In this document: in pieces, positions 26,000 through 33,887 of the stretch
How positions within the stretch are numbered: position 1 is the first letter of the stretch
Layout of the letters: the number at the start of each line of letters is the position of its first letter
Assembly: GCF_000211815.1 (NCBI RefSeq)
Contig: NZ_GL890970.1
Coordinates: 160,234 to 224,233 of the forward strand
DNA length: 64,000 nt
From: Moorena producens 3L
GTDB lineage: Bacteria; Cyanobacteriota; Cyanobacteriia; Cyanobacteriales; Coleofasciculaceae
Reading direction: 5' to 3'
Program-made: the position numbers and the translations under genes
Notes under the pieces: generated by a model
What the model saw: the letters and a program-made list of their open reading frames with translations, nothing else
The model's database searches: none
Told to the model about the DNA's origin: nothing

Positions 26000-26083
26000 G
26001 GATTACCGAAATTACAGGGTGCTGATAATTTTTTGGAATCCTGTCAGCTTCAATCAAACAAATGGGATCAAAAGAAAGAATGC

Positions 26084-26410
26084 GATTGGCCGTAGGCCAC
26101 GCTACGCGAACGCTTACAGATACTCAATTGGAGTAGATAGCGTTTTTAATAGTAATGAACTACACAGGATTTTCTCCCTATTCCCCTAGCAGGGAACGGA
26201 GTTTGTAAGGTAGAGATTTTTTCATAATTCATCATCAACAACCCAAAGATTAAGAAAAGGGGTGTATTTCTAGGGTTTATCTTACTTATGAGGTAAACAT
26301 AATTTTTTCTCTATTCCCTATTCCCTATTCCCTATTCCTTTCCCCCCTTCCGCGCGGGGGGTTAGGGGGGATCCGCTGCTCCCTACTCCCTAAAAACATG
26401 TACCTCACCC
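26084..26410. repeat. Spacer with GCGTAGCGTGGCC palindrome and CCCTATT array
   Basis: A GGCCGTAGGCCACGCTACGC palindrome lies at 26090-26110, followed by ACGCTTACAGATACTCAAT, shared with 23446-23464. CCCTATT units lie at 26308-26340 and a CCCCCC/GGGGGG stem at 26341-26372. I see no gene between 26000 and 26579. Confidence 0.65.
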
Positions 26411-26579
26411 AATAGACATCTCCAGAAACTCGGTTTTGACCCAGGCAGTGCAAGGGTTTGAGGTTAATTTTTGGAGATGTCTAATTGATAACCGTAAATT
26501 TTTATGACTAAAGAATATTCAGTGATTTATTTAACTGTAATATTGACGTGGCATATATCAAAAAAGGCTGATTAACTCA

Positions 26580-28880
26580 ATGGAAAACTATAAAGGGAGC
26601 GGATTGAATAAATTACGGAATGTTGTTGGTAAGTTAACGATATTTCGTAAAATCCGTAAGATTCAGGAACGTGTAAAACCTATACGTCAGCGCCTAGAAG
26701 AAATGCTCGGTGGTGAGGGTGAAACTAAGCGCAATGTGGAATCTTGGTTTTTAGGACCCAAGGGTGAAAATGCTGCTCTTTTCCAAGAGCTGATTACCCA
26801 AGCCCTTTCCGATCACATTGATTGGCGCAACAACTTCCATCCTGAAGATCCTTCCCCAATTCCAGATGAAGTTAAAGACGATCCTGGTTACATAGAAGCA
26901 GTAGAGTTACTGCGTACAGAATTGAACGAGCTTCTGAAGGAGCTCCGGAATTCAGGTCCGTTTTTCAGCATGCGCTATCAGGGACACATGCTCTGGGACC
27001 AGACTCTAGCCGGAATGGCTGGCTACTTTGCTGGGATGCTCTATAACCAGAACAATACTGCTATTGAAGCGGCCCCCTTCACCACGGTCTTAGAAGTTGA
27101 GGCGGCTAAAGACATCTGCGAGATGGTTGGCTATCAATACGATACTGAAGGCATCCCAGAGCCCTGGGGGCACCTGACTTGCGGTGGTTCAACGGCTAAT
27201 ATTGAGGCGCTTTGGGCTGCACGTAACTTAAAGTATTATCCCCTCTCCTTACAAAAGCCCCTCAATGATTCCAATTCGCCTCTTTATGCAGCCCGCGACA
27301 TGATGGTAAAACTGCCATCAGGAGACGAGGCTAAACTGGCTACCTTAGATCCTTGGTCAACCTTGAACTTGGGGATAGATGAGGTTCTGGCTCTATCAGA
27401 GAGATTGCTAAATGAATATCAAATTCAACCAGACACAGTCACAGAAGCCATCTCTCCCTACACTCTCCAAAACCTGGGTTTCGTAGACTTTACCAACATA
27501 TTTTTGCAAGATACTGATATCCAGACGCCGGTGATCTTTGTACCGGGTTCCAAGCATTACTCTTTGCCCAAGGGAGCAGCCATCCTGGGTGTAGGAGCAA
27601 ACCAAATGCGGAGCATTCCCCTTGATATCCATGGACGGATGAACTCTACTATTTTGGAAGAACAGATAGATAAGTGTCTAAGCGAAAATCGGCCAGTGAT
27701 AGCGGTGGTAGCAGTACTTGGTACCACGGAAGAAGGAAACGTCGATCCAATCAAGACAGTTTTGGATCTACGGGACAATAAGTATCACCTCCAAAACATT
27801 GAATTCGCTGTACATGCTGATGCGGCATGGGGTGGCTATTTTGCTGCAATGCTGGAAACGAAGGCTGTACCCGTCAGCACAGAGGCTGATGAACCAGTGC
27901 CTGTGCTGCCCATGAGCGATTATGTGTATGCACAATACGATAACCTTTACCGAACAGATACAGTTACAGTAGACCCTCATAAGACTGGTTACATGCCTTA
28001 TCCAGCCGGGGCACTGTGCTATCGGAACATGTTGATGCGGAGTCTAATTGCCTTCGAGGCTCCCTACACCAATACCGGTGAAGGCTCTGAAGGACAAGAT
28101 GAATATCTTTTAGGAACTTACGGCATTGAAGGGTCGAAACCCGGTGCCGCAGCAGCAGGAGTATACCTAAGCCATAAGGTTATCCCACCAGAACCCTCAG
28201 GATACGGCAAAATCCTTGGTCGAACCTTATACAACTGCAAAATGTTCCACTGGAAGCTGCTGGAGCTGAATGAGGATCCAGGCAAAGGCTATGGCGTCTT
28301 TCCAGTACCAATAGAAGACCCAGAAGGACCAATTAGCAATTATGCCAGTGAAAAAGAATTCAGAGACAAGCTACGCAGCCTGTTAGCTGGAAAGCGTCCT
28401 AAAGAGATCTTGAATGGTGAGGATACCGAAGCCCTAGAATTGCTGAAGGAGACAGGAGCAGACCTGAATATTCTCACTTATGCTTTTAATTTCAAGAACA
28501 GTGATGGGAGTTGGAACCAAGACTTAGAAGCAGCGAATGACTTCAATCGCCAGATCTATGATCGGATCAGTTTGAAACTAGTGCTTCCAGAAGAAGAAGG
28601 CGAAGATGTTAATGCCCAGTATAATGTGCTAGTTAGCACCACAGACTTTCAAAAAGATTATTACGGAGAAGAGTTTTTCAATAATTACAAACAACGGTTG
28701 TTACAACTTCCAGAGCCTGTAAATTCTGAACAAGATAAGGAAATCACGGTGATGCGATCAGTGGTCATGGATCCATGGATTGCTGAAAACTTAGATGGTA
28801 GTTGGTTCCTCGATACTATTATTGCGGAGTTAGATAAAGTGGTACTCCAGGTTCTTGCGGAAATGAATAACAATTCGTAA
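26580..28880 (+). CDS. PLP-dependent group II amino acid decarboxylase (long form)
   Basis: This 766-residue enzyme of the glutamate/tyrosine/aromatic decarboxylase family removes the alpha-carboxyl of an amino acid to give an amine. It shows LTCGGSTANIEALWAARN, the cofactor-stacking HADAAWGGYF (H412, D414) and the Schiff-base lysine K468 in DPHKTGYMPYPAGA. At 766 residues it is much longer than typical GAD or DDC (450-500) and nearer lactic-type tyrosine decarboxylases (about 620). The first 90 residues and a C-terminal domain after about 600 are extra. Substrate cannot be told from sequence. The stop codon TAA is part of a dispersed repeat end (GTAAGCATTCAGC). Confidence 0.88.
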   Translation: MENYKGSGLNKLRNVVGKLTIFRKIRKIQERVKPIRQRLEEMLGGEGETKRNVESWFLGPKGENAALFQELITQALSDHIDWRNNFHPEDPSPIPDEVKDDPGYIEAVELLRTELNELLKELRNSGPFFSMRYQGHMLWDQTLAGMAGYFAGMLYNQNNTAIEAAPFTTVLEVEAAKDICEMVGYQYDTEGIPEPWGHLTCGGSTANIEALWAARNLKYYPLSLQKPLNDSNSPLYAARDMMVKLPSGDEAKLATLDPWSTLNLGIDEVLALSERLLNEYQIQPDTVTEAISPYTLQNLGFVDFTNIFLQDTDIQTPVIFVPGSKHYSLPKGAAILGVGANQMRSIPLDIHGRMNSTILEEQIDKCLSENRPVIAVVAVLGTTEEGNVDPIKTVLDLRDNKYHLQNIEFAVHADAAWGGYFAAMLETKAVPVSTEADEPVPVLPMSDYVYAQYDNLYRTDTVTVDPHKTGYMPYPAGALCYRNMLMRSLIAFEAPYTNTGEGSEGQDEYLLGTYGIEGSKPGAAAAGVYLSHKVIPPEPSGYGKILGRTLYNCKMFHWKLLELNEDPGKGYGVFPVPIEDPEGPISNYASEKEFRDKLRSLLAGKRPKEILNGEDTEALELLKETGADLNILTYAFNFKNSDGSWNQDLEAANDFNRQIYDRISLKLVLPEEEGEDVNAQYNVLVSTTDFQKDYYGEEFFNNYKQRLLQLPEPVNSEQDKEITVMRSVVMDPWIAENLDGSWFLDTIIAELDKVVLQVLAEMNNNS

Positions 28881-29072
28881 GCATTCAGCTATCAGCCGTC
28901 AGCCGTCAGCCGTCAGCCATTCGCGTAGCGTGGCCATAGGCCAAGGCTCACGCTACTTGAGGTGCTTATTTTATTCAAAAGCACCGATTCGCTACGCGCA
29001 CGCTGCGCGAACAGTAGCCCATAAGCTGATAGCTGATAGCTGATAGCTGATAGCTGATAGCTGAATGCTTAC
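28877..29072. repeat. Composite palindrome with intact ends; supplies the decarboxylase stop codon
   Basis: The element starts GTAAGCATTCAGC (28877) and ends GCTGAATGCTTAC (29072). Inside are CAGCCGT and CTGATAG tandem units, a GCGTAGCGTGGCCATAGGCC hairpin and the CTACTTGAGGTGCTTATTTT module. It sits between the convergent decarboxylase and EF-hand methyltransferase genes. Confidence 0.85.
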
Positions 29073-29091
29073 AGCAATTCTTCTGTTTAAA

Positions 29092-30303
29092 CTAGTCGGC
29101 TTTTTTAGCTCGGAAAGTAGCTGTGACTGTATAGTCAGAGGTGCGGTAACCGGTGAAGCCGACATGTTCACATTCGACAAATCCAACTGATGCCATTAGT
29201 TCTAAGACTTTGGAAATAGGTATAGCGCCTGCTACACAATCGCACCAACTCCCTTCTTGTATTTCTGACTCAGAATTGCCTTGGCGAACTACATCCACCA
29301 AATAAAACCTACCCCCTGGTTTCAAGCAATTATAGGCTTGGACAAAAGCACATTTCTTACGAGGTGATAAGTTAAATGTCCCATTGGCAATGACCACATC
29401 CGCTACACTTTCGGGAATGTCTTCGTGTTTGCCCATATCAAAGGGTGCTTTAATCACTTCAATAGTCGTGAAGTTACATAATTCGGCATTTTCACGGGCT
29501 TTTTTCACCATTGCAGCGGTCATATCTACACCAATGACTTTCCCGGTTTCACCTACCAAACTAGCAGCAACACAAAGGTCAGCACCGGCACCACATCCTA
29601 AATCGACAACGGTTTCACCTTGGTTAATCGAGCCAAGGGAAAAAGAATTACCGCACATACAGGAAGACTCCCAAACTTGCTCAGGAAGTTGGGATACGTC
29701 ATATCCCATTTTGGCGGCATTTTCTTTACCATAGGGTAGGGGATTAATGGTGCCGAACCCTGCTTGAGGATTTTCAGCCAGTTGGGTATACTGCTTTAGA
29801 ATTTCCTTAAAGGAACGGGTGACACCAACTGTTAACTTGATTTGACTCCAAAGTTCATCACTTTCCAGGAATTCATTGTAGTCAATCACACCATTGTTGT
29901 CACTGTCTGCTTTGGCAATGAGTGTCGTCAGTTCATCTTCCCCAAGATTAACCTTCAACGAGTCCAACAATTGACGTAATTCATCGAGTGAGATAGAACC
30001 ATTGCCATCTAAATCAATCAGGGAAAAGATTTCCCGTAGATCATCTTGGGAAGTGAGGTCTACCTTGTTGACTACCCATTCCGCAAATTCAGGAAATTCG
30101 ATAGTTCCACTTAAGTCGGCATCGGTCTTGATCAAGACCGCTTCTAGTTCTTCATCGGTTAGAGTCATTCCCAGAGACCCCATAGCATTGGCTAACTCTT
30201 CTCTAGTTAGAGACCCATTACTATCAGCGTCAAACAAATCAAATACTTCTTTGAATTCATCACGTTGAGCCGGTGTCAATTGACTTGATTCAATCGCTGA
30301 CAT
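29092..30303 (-). CDS. Calmodulin-like four-EF-hand protein fused to an ArsM-like methyltransferase
   Basis: This is a 403-residue fusion. Residues 1-150 hold four canonical EF-hand loops at 25-36 (DADSNGSLTREE), 61-72, 97-108 and 133-144. The loop spacing is exactly 36 residues, very close to calmodulin, and the start LTPAQRDEFKEVFDLFD is calmodulin-like. Residues 160-403 are a SAM methyltransferase with motif I VVDLGCGAGAD (232-242), GVDMTAAMVKKARENAE, and ArsM-like cysteine sites C215/C217 (CMCGN) and WCDC. The likely reading is Ca2+-gated methylation, with arsenite as one possible substrate. It is convergent with the PLP decarboxylase. The fusion is unusual for bacteria; the sequence match to each half is strong. 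Confidence 0.87.
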   Translation of the reverse strand: MSAIESSQLTPAQRDEFKEVFDLFDADSNGSLTREELANAMGSLGMTLTDEELEAVLIKTDADLSGTIEFPEFAEWVVNKVDLTSQDDLREIFSLIDLDGNGSISLDELRQLLDSLKVNLGEDELTTLIAKADSDNNGVIDYNEFLESDELWSQIKLTVGVTRSFKEILKQYTQLAENPQAGFGTINPLPYGKENAAKMGYDVSQLPEQVWESSCMCGNSFSLGSINQGETVVDLGCGAGADLCVAASLVGETGKVIGVDMTAAMVKKARENAELCNFTTIEVIKAPFDMGKHEDIPESVADVVIANGTFNLSPRKKCAFVQAYNCLKPGGRFYLVDVVRQGNSESEIQEGSWCDCVAGAIPISKVLELMASVGFVECEHVGFTGYRTSDYTVTATFRAKKAD

Positions 30304-30576
30304 AAGTTGATTTACCCTTTTTGTTAACTACAAATAACTACAAGTTTTTTGAATTATAATTGAATTATAAAAGTTGTGTATCCAAATTTATCCAGATAAA
30401 TAATCGAACATTAAAACGGCGGTATAGCGACAATATCTATATTAGTAAGCAATGGAATAAAAATCAATGCTCAATCATTAATAAAATCTAAAATAGATTA
30501 TCTTAATTGTCAATTATATGGAAGCAATATTTATTAAATGTAACGTCAACATTCAGCATCGGCAAACTTTGGAGCT

Positions 30577-30609
30577 AAAAAAAAGGGGGAGTCGGAACGG
30601 TTCCCCCTT
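30577..30609 (-). terminator. Intrinsic terminator on the minus strand with no known gene upstream
   Basis: On the minus strand an AAGGGGGA/TCCCCCTT stem (30583-30590 with 30602-30609) is followed by eight T residues, a textbook terminator. No minus-strand gene lies between 30610 and acsF, so it may end a small RNA or an antisense/divergent transcript from the acsF upstream region. Confidence 0.6.
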
Positions 30610-30904
30610 GACAATCCCCATTTTTAGGTCAAAACTATAAAGATGATAACGAAAAAGGTAATAACTTGATTGAATAACTTTATTAAATAACTTTATTAAT
30701 TAATTATTTTCTTTAAGTTATGTAACAGCTTTTAGACTTCAGGTTTGCTTAAGCTTTCAGGTTTGCTTAAGGGTTCAGGTTTAAGCTACGGCAGGGGCAA
30801 AATGTGATAAAACTTTAAATTACGTTGTAACTCTTAACAAAAAAAAGCGCTTGAGATCACCAATACCCTGGTAAACTCAGAAAGCAATATATATATAGCA
30901 ATAG

Positions 30905-31011
30905 ATAGCAATCGTCATTGATTGGTGAAACTGACCCTGGGACAAGGTGTTGCCTTGTGTTCCCTGTTTGGGGAATCTTTCTCGGTTTCACGAGCTGATC
31001 CCGATTGCTAT
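30905..31011 (+). promoter_or_regulatory. Long nested hairpin in the acsF leader region
   Basis: Three nested pairings occur. The outer arm ATAGCAATCG (30905-30914) pairs with CGATTGCTAT (31002-31011). The middle arm GTGAAACTGA (30925-30934) pairs with TCGGTTTCAC (30982-30991), one G-U. The inner arm ACAAGG (30942-30947) pairs with CCTTGT (30953-30958). The structure ends about 100 bp before the acsF start and could be a leader RNA or a mobile palindrome. The rest of 30304-31113 is AT-rich, with a short CAGGTTTGCTTAAG direct repeat. Confidence 0.55.
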
Positions 31012-31113
31012 ATGATCAGTCTTGGGTTTGGGCGTGGGTTGAGTAACCCGGATATGGCCACACCAGGGCACCGAGAATGGTAAGCAACTATAACAAGCAA
31101 GCAAGAGCTTAAG

Positions 31114-32190
31114 ATGGTAGATTCCCTTAAAAAACCTGATTTTGATGAAATCCGACCCGGTATAAAAGTTCCGGCCAAGGACACGATCCTAACTCCCCGG
31201 TTCTACACTACTGACTTTGAAGCAATGGCGAAGATGGACCTCTCGCCTAATCAGGATGAACTCGAAGCCATCCTGGAAGAGTTTCGAGCTGACTACAATC
31301 GTCACCATTTTGTCCGGGATGAGGAGTTTAATCAATCCTGGGACCATATTGATGGGGAAAAACGCCGGTTATTTGTTGAGTTTCTGGAACGTTCCTGTAC
31401 AGCGGAATTCTCTGGTTTCTTGCTGTATAAGGAATTGGGACGGCGCTTAAAGAATAAAAATCCTGTGCTGGCAGAGTGCTTTACCCTGATGTCTCGTGAT
31501 GAAGCACGTCATTCGGGATTCCTGAACAAGGCCATGTCAGATTTCAATCTACAGCTGGATTTGGGATTCCTGACTAAGAGCAAGAAGTACACCTTCTTTC
31601 AGCCGAAGTTTATTTTCTACGCTACTTATCTGTCTGAGAAGATTGGCTATTGGCGGTATATTACTATCTATCGCCATTTAGAAGCGCATCCTGAAGACCG
31701 GGTCTATCCAATTTTCCGCTTCTTTGAAAACTGGTGTCAGGATGAAAACCGTCACGGGGATTTCTTTGATGCGCTGATGAGAGCCCAGCCGGATACGCTG
31801 AATGACTGGAAGGCTAAGCTTTGGTCCCGATTCTTCTTGCTGTCGGTGTTTGCCACTATGTATCTGAATGATGTTCAGCGGTATGGATTCTATGCCTCAA
31901 TTGGTTTAGATGCTCGTGAGTATGATAAGTATGTGATTGAGAAGACTAATGACACCTCAGGACGGGTCTTCCCAGTTATTTTGGATGTAGACCATCCGGA
32001 ATTTTATGAGCGTCTAGAGATTTGTGTCCGGAATAATGATAAGCTGAGAGCGATCGCTAACTCAAATACGCCCAAGTTCTTGCAAATATTCCAGAAGTTG
32101 CCCCTATACATGTCTAATGCCTGGCAGCTCCTGAAATTGTACCTGATTAAGCCCATTGATATGACGGCTAAACAAGGTTCTATGATCTAA
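31114..32190 (+). CDS. acsF: Mg-protoporphyrin IX monomethyl ester oxidative cyclase
   Basis: This 358-residue diiron enzyme (also called ChlA or CycI) uses O2 to form the isocyclic E ring of protochlorophyllide at the membrane. Iron-ligand blocks are visible: CTAEFSGFLLYKELG (first Glu), MSRDEARHSGF (DEARH) and WCQDENRHGDFFD (ENRH). Length and the N-terminal ILTPRFYTTDFEAM are typical of the cyanobacterial and plastid family. A strong terminator follows, so the gene is monocistronic at its 3' side. A nested hairpin precedes it. Many cyanobacteria have two versions, for high and low oxygen; this window does not show which this is. Confidence 0.96.
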   Translation: MVDSLKKPDFDEIRPGIKVPAKDTILTPRFYTTDFEAMAKMDLSPNQDELEAILEEFRADYNRHHFVRDEEFNQSWDHIDGEKRRLFVEFLERSCTAEFSGFLLYKELGRRLKNKNPVLAECFTLMSRDEARHSGFLNKAMSDFNLQLDLGFLTKSKKYTFFQPKFIFYATYLSEKIGYWRYITIYRHLEAHPEDRVYPIFRFFENWCQDENRHGDFFDALMRAQPDTLNDWKAKLWSRFFLLSVFATMYLNDVQRYGFYASIGLDAREYDKYVIEKTNDTSGRVFPVILDVDHPEFYERLEICVRNNDKLRAIANSNTPKFLQIFQKLPLYMSNAWQLLKLYLIKPIDMTAKQGSMI

Positions 32191-32225
32191 AGTTTGCTCC
32201 GCTAACTGTTAGCTTCGTTTTTGTG

Positions 32226-32259
32226 GTGATTCTACATTAGGTAGGATCACTTTTTTTTT
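32226..32259 (+). terminator. Intrinsic terminator of acsF
   Basis: GTGATTCTAC (32226-32235) pairs with GTAGGATCAC (32241-32250), one T-G, around a 5-nt loop, followed by nine T residues (32251-32259). It begins 36 bp after the acsF stop codon. Confidence 0.92.
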
Positions 32260-32261
32260 GA

Positions 32262-32366
32262 TTCCCTGCTCCCTACTCCCTACTCCCTACTCCCTACTCC
32301 CTACTCCCTACTCCCTACTCCCTACTCCCTACTCCCTACTCCCTACTCCCTACTCCCTATTCCCTT
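32262..32366. repeat. CCCTACT heptamer array
   Basis: About 13 near-perfect tandem copies of CCCTACT lie directly behind the acsF terminator. Confidence 0.95.
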
Positions 32367-32447
32367 AGATCCGGAAATGATATAAGAATGACAGAAGTTT
32401 TATCGGTATAGGTGCGTCAGTTCTGTTAGTGTATTTTTTATTGTTGA

Positions 32448-33257
32448 GTGTTGAAAAATTTGGGACTTAAGTATCTAAAAACGGGATTACTGGGACTAAC
32501 GTTTAGCTTCACAGTTGCTTACCGAGCTGGGAGTCAAACCGTGCCAGTACCGGACTCGACTACAGGCAACCAAGAGGAAACCCAGGGGAATCCCCCTGAG
32601 CCTAATCCAGATAAGTTACCAGAGTCTCCCCAGTCTGATCCTCCTGGTAATTCAGCAGCCCAGGAGTTGGATTTAAGTCCAGAGGTAATCGAAGGCAGTC
32701 CGGTGCTACAGCGTTGGCTAGAGGAGGTGCCCGATGTTTGGCAGAATATTCGCCATCAACCCAGTTTTCGTACTCGGTTGCGGTTGGGTTACTCCCAGTT
32801 TCCCTCTAATGGACAAGCAGCAGGGGTGAATGTGGGAGTAGAAGATGTGTTTATTGGTAATTCTGGCTTAACGGTTAGTGGGGATTATCAGGCTTCCTTT
32901 AATGGTGAGCGAGAAACCTTTGGGGTAGATTTGCGGTATTATGTGCGGCCCTTAGGGAGTTATTTCAATATTGCCCCGATGGTAGGTTATCGCAATTTGG
33001 AGACTGATGGTTACTCTACCGATGGGGTAAATGTGGGAGCACGGTTGCTGTTGGTTTTGTCTCGCACTGGTGCCGCTGATATTTCCTTCACTCAGAGTTT
33101 TGTGTCTATTGGCAGTAGTGATGAGGTGGGGATAAGCAAGCTTTCCTTCGGTTATGCGATTACTCCCAATTTGCGGCTTGCTACGGATATTGAGAAACAG
33201 AATTCTATCGAAAATAAGGATAGTCGGGTGGGGATTGGGTTGGAATGGATGCCTTGA
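32448..33257 (+). CDS. Secreted, probably outer-membrane, beta-rich protein
   Basis: This 269-residue protein starts at GTG 32448 and has an N-terminal hydrophobic signal segment (about residues 10-27, KTGLLGLTFSFTVAYRAGS). A Pro/Glu/Asn-rich linker runs to about 80. Then come alternating amphipathic strands ending in Gly and aromatic residues (TRLRLGYSQF, GLTVSGDYQASF, FGVDLRYYV, FNIAPMVGYRNL, VGARLLLVLS, ISKLSFGYAI, VGIGLEWMP). This looks like a small outer-membrane barrel of eight or more strands with a C-terminal Trp-Met-Pro end. I do not recognise a named family. No operon partner is near. Confidence 0.7.
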   Translation: MLKNLGLKYLKTGLLGLTFSFTVAYRAGSQTVPVPDSTTGNQEETQGNPPEPNPDKLPESPQSDPPGNSAAQELDLSPEVIEGSPVLQRWLEEVPDVWQNIRHQPSFRTRLRLGYSQFPSNGQAAGVNVGVEDVFIGNSGLTVSGDYQASFNGERETFGVDLRYYVRPLGSYFNIAPMVGYRNLETDGYSTDGVNVGARLLLVLSRTGAADISFTQSFVSIGSSDEVGISKLSFGYAITPNLRLATDIEKQNSIENKDSRVGIGLEWMP

Positions 33258-33309
33258 GATTTTGATAGGGTGGGTAGTGTGGCTTACAGGGGTAGGTTTT
33301 TTACATCTG

Positions 33310-33480
33310 GTTCGGGAGTCGGGAGTCGGGAGTCGGGAGTCGGGAATCGGGAGTCGGGAATCGGGAGCGATCGCGTAGCGTGACCTAGGGTCAATCGCAC
33401 CAGCGCGGAAGCTTCGCTTCATCCCGTAGCGTGGCCATTCCCGTAGCGTGGCCTTTTGGCCAAGGCCAATCCCATTGATA
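33310..33480. repeat. GGGAGTC array followed by GCGTAGCGTGGCC palindromes
   Basis: GGGAGTC/GGGAATC units lie at 33314-33367. GCGTAGCGTGACC, CCCGTAGCGTGGCC and TTTTGGCCAAGGCC hairpin modules follow to 33480. One more such palindrome lies at 33628-33656. No gene is seen in 33258-33803. Confidence 0.85.
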
Positions 33481-33803
33481 GCGCTAGGTACAGAGAATAA
33501 AAAAATTCCCTGGATCAGGGAATTGAAAAGCAGATCAGCTAAAGGTTTGAGCAATGATTAGTGCCTTGAGTTGGTAAACACAATTACATCAATTGCTATC
33601 CCTATTCTATTAAGCTAACCAAGAGCGCGCTCGCGTAGCGTGGCCTACGGCCAATCGCATTTATCGATCCCATTAAGCTAACCCATTTAGGGATTTGATC
33701 TAAGCCATTTAGCTATAGCATTTACCTATAACATATCCAAATTGATCATGAAACCCAATGCTGATTTGTCATAACACCAAACAATCCTCGGATCTCTTTC
33801 CTA

Positions 33804-33862
33804 CTATTCCCGATTCCCGATTCCCGATTCCCGATTCCCGATTCCCGATTCCCGATTCCCTC
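33804..33862. repeat. ATTCCCG heptamer array
   Basis: Eight near-perfect copies of ATTCCCG end 26 bp before the start codon of the PucC-type gene. Confidence 0.92.
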
Positions 33863-33887
33863 TCTCCCCTAAACTAAAACTCTACCG

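Noticed and set aside
30002..30268. Plus-strand frame opposite the EF-hand region
   Set aside because: It is low-complexity Ser/Asn-rich translation antisense to the EF loops; the minus-strand EF-hands are unambiguous.
32952..33554. A 200-codon minus-strand frame across the end of the barrel-like gene
   Set aside because: Its C-terminal half mirrors the barrel gene and its N-terminal half is read from GGGAGTC arrays and GCGTGGCC palindromes. Composition is not protein-like.
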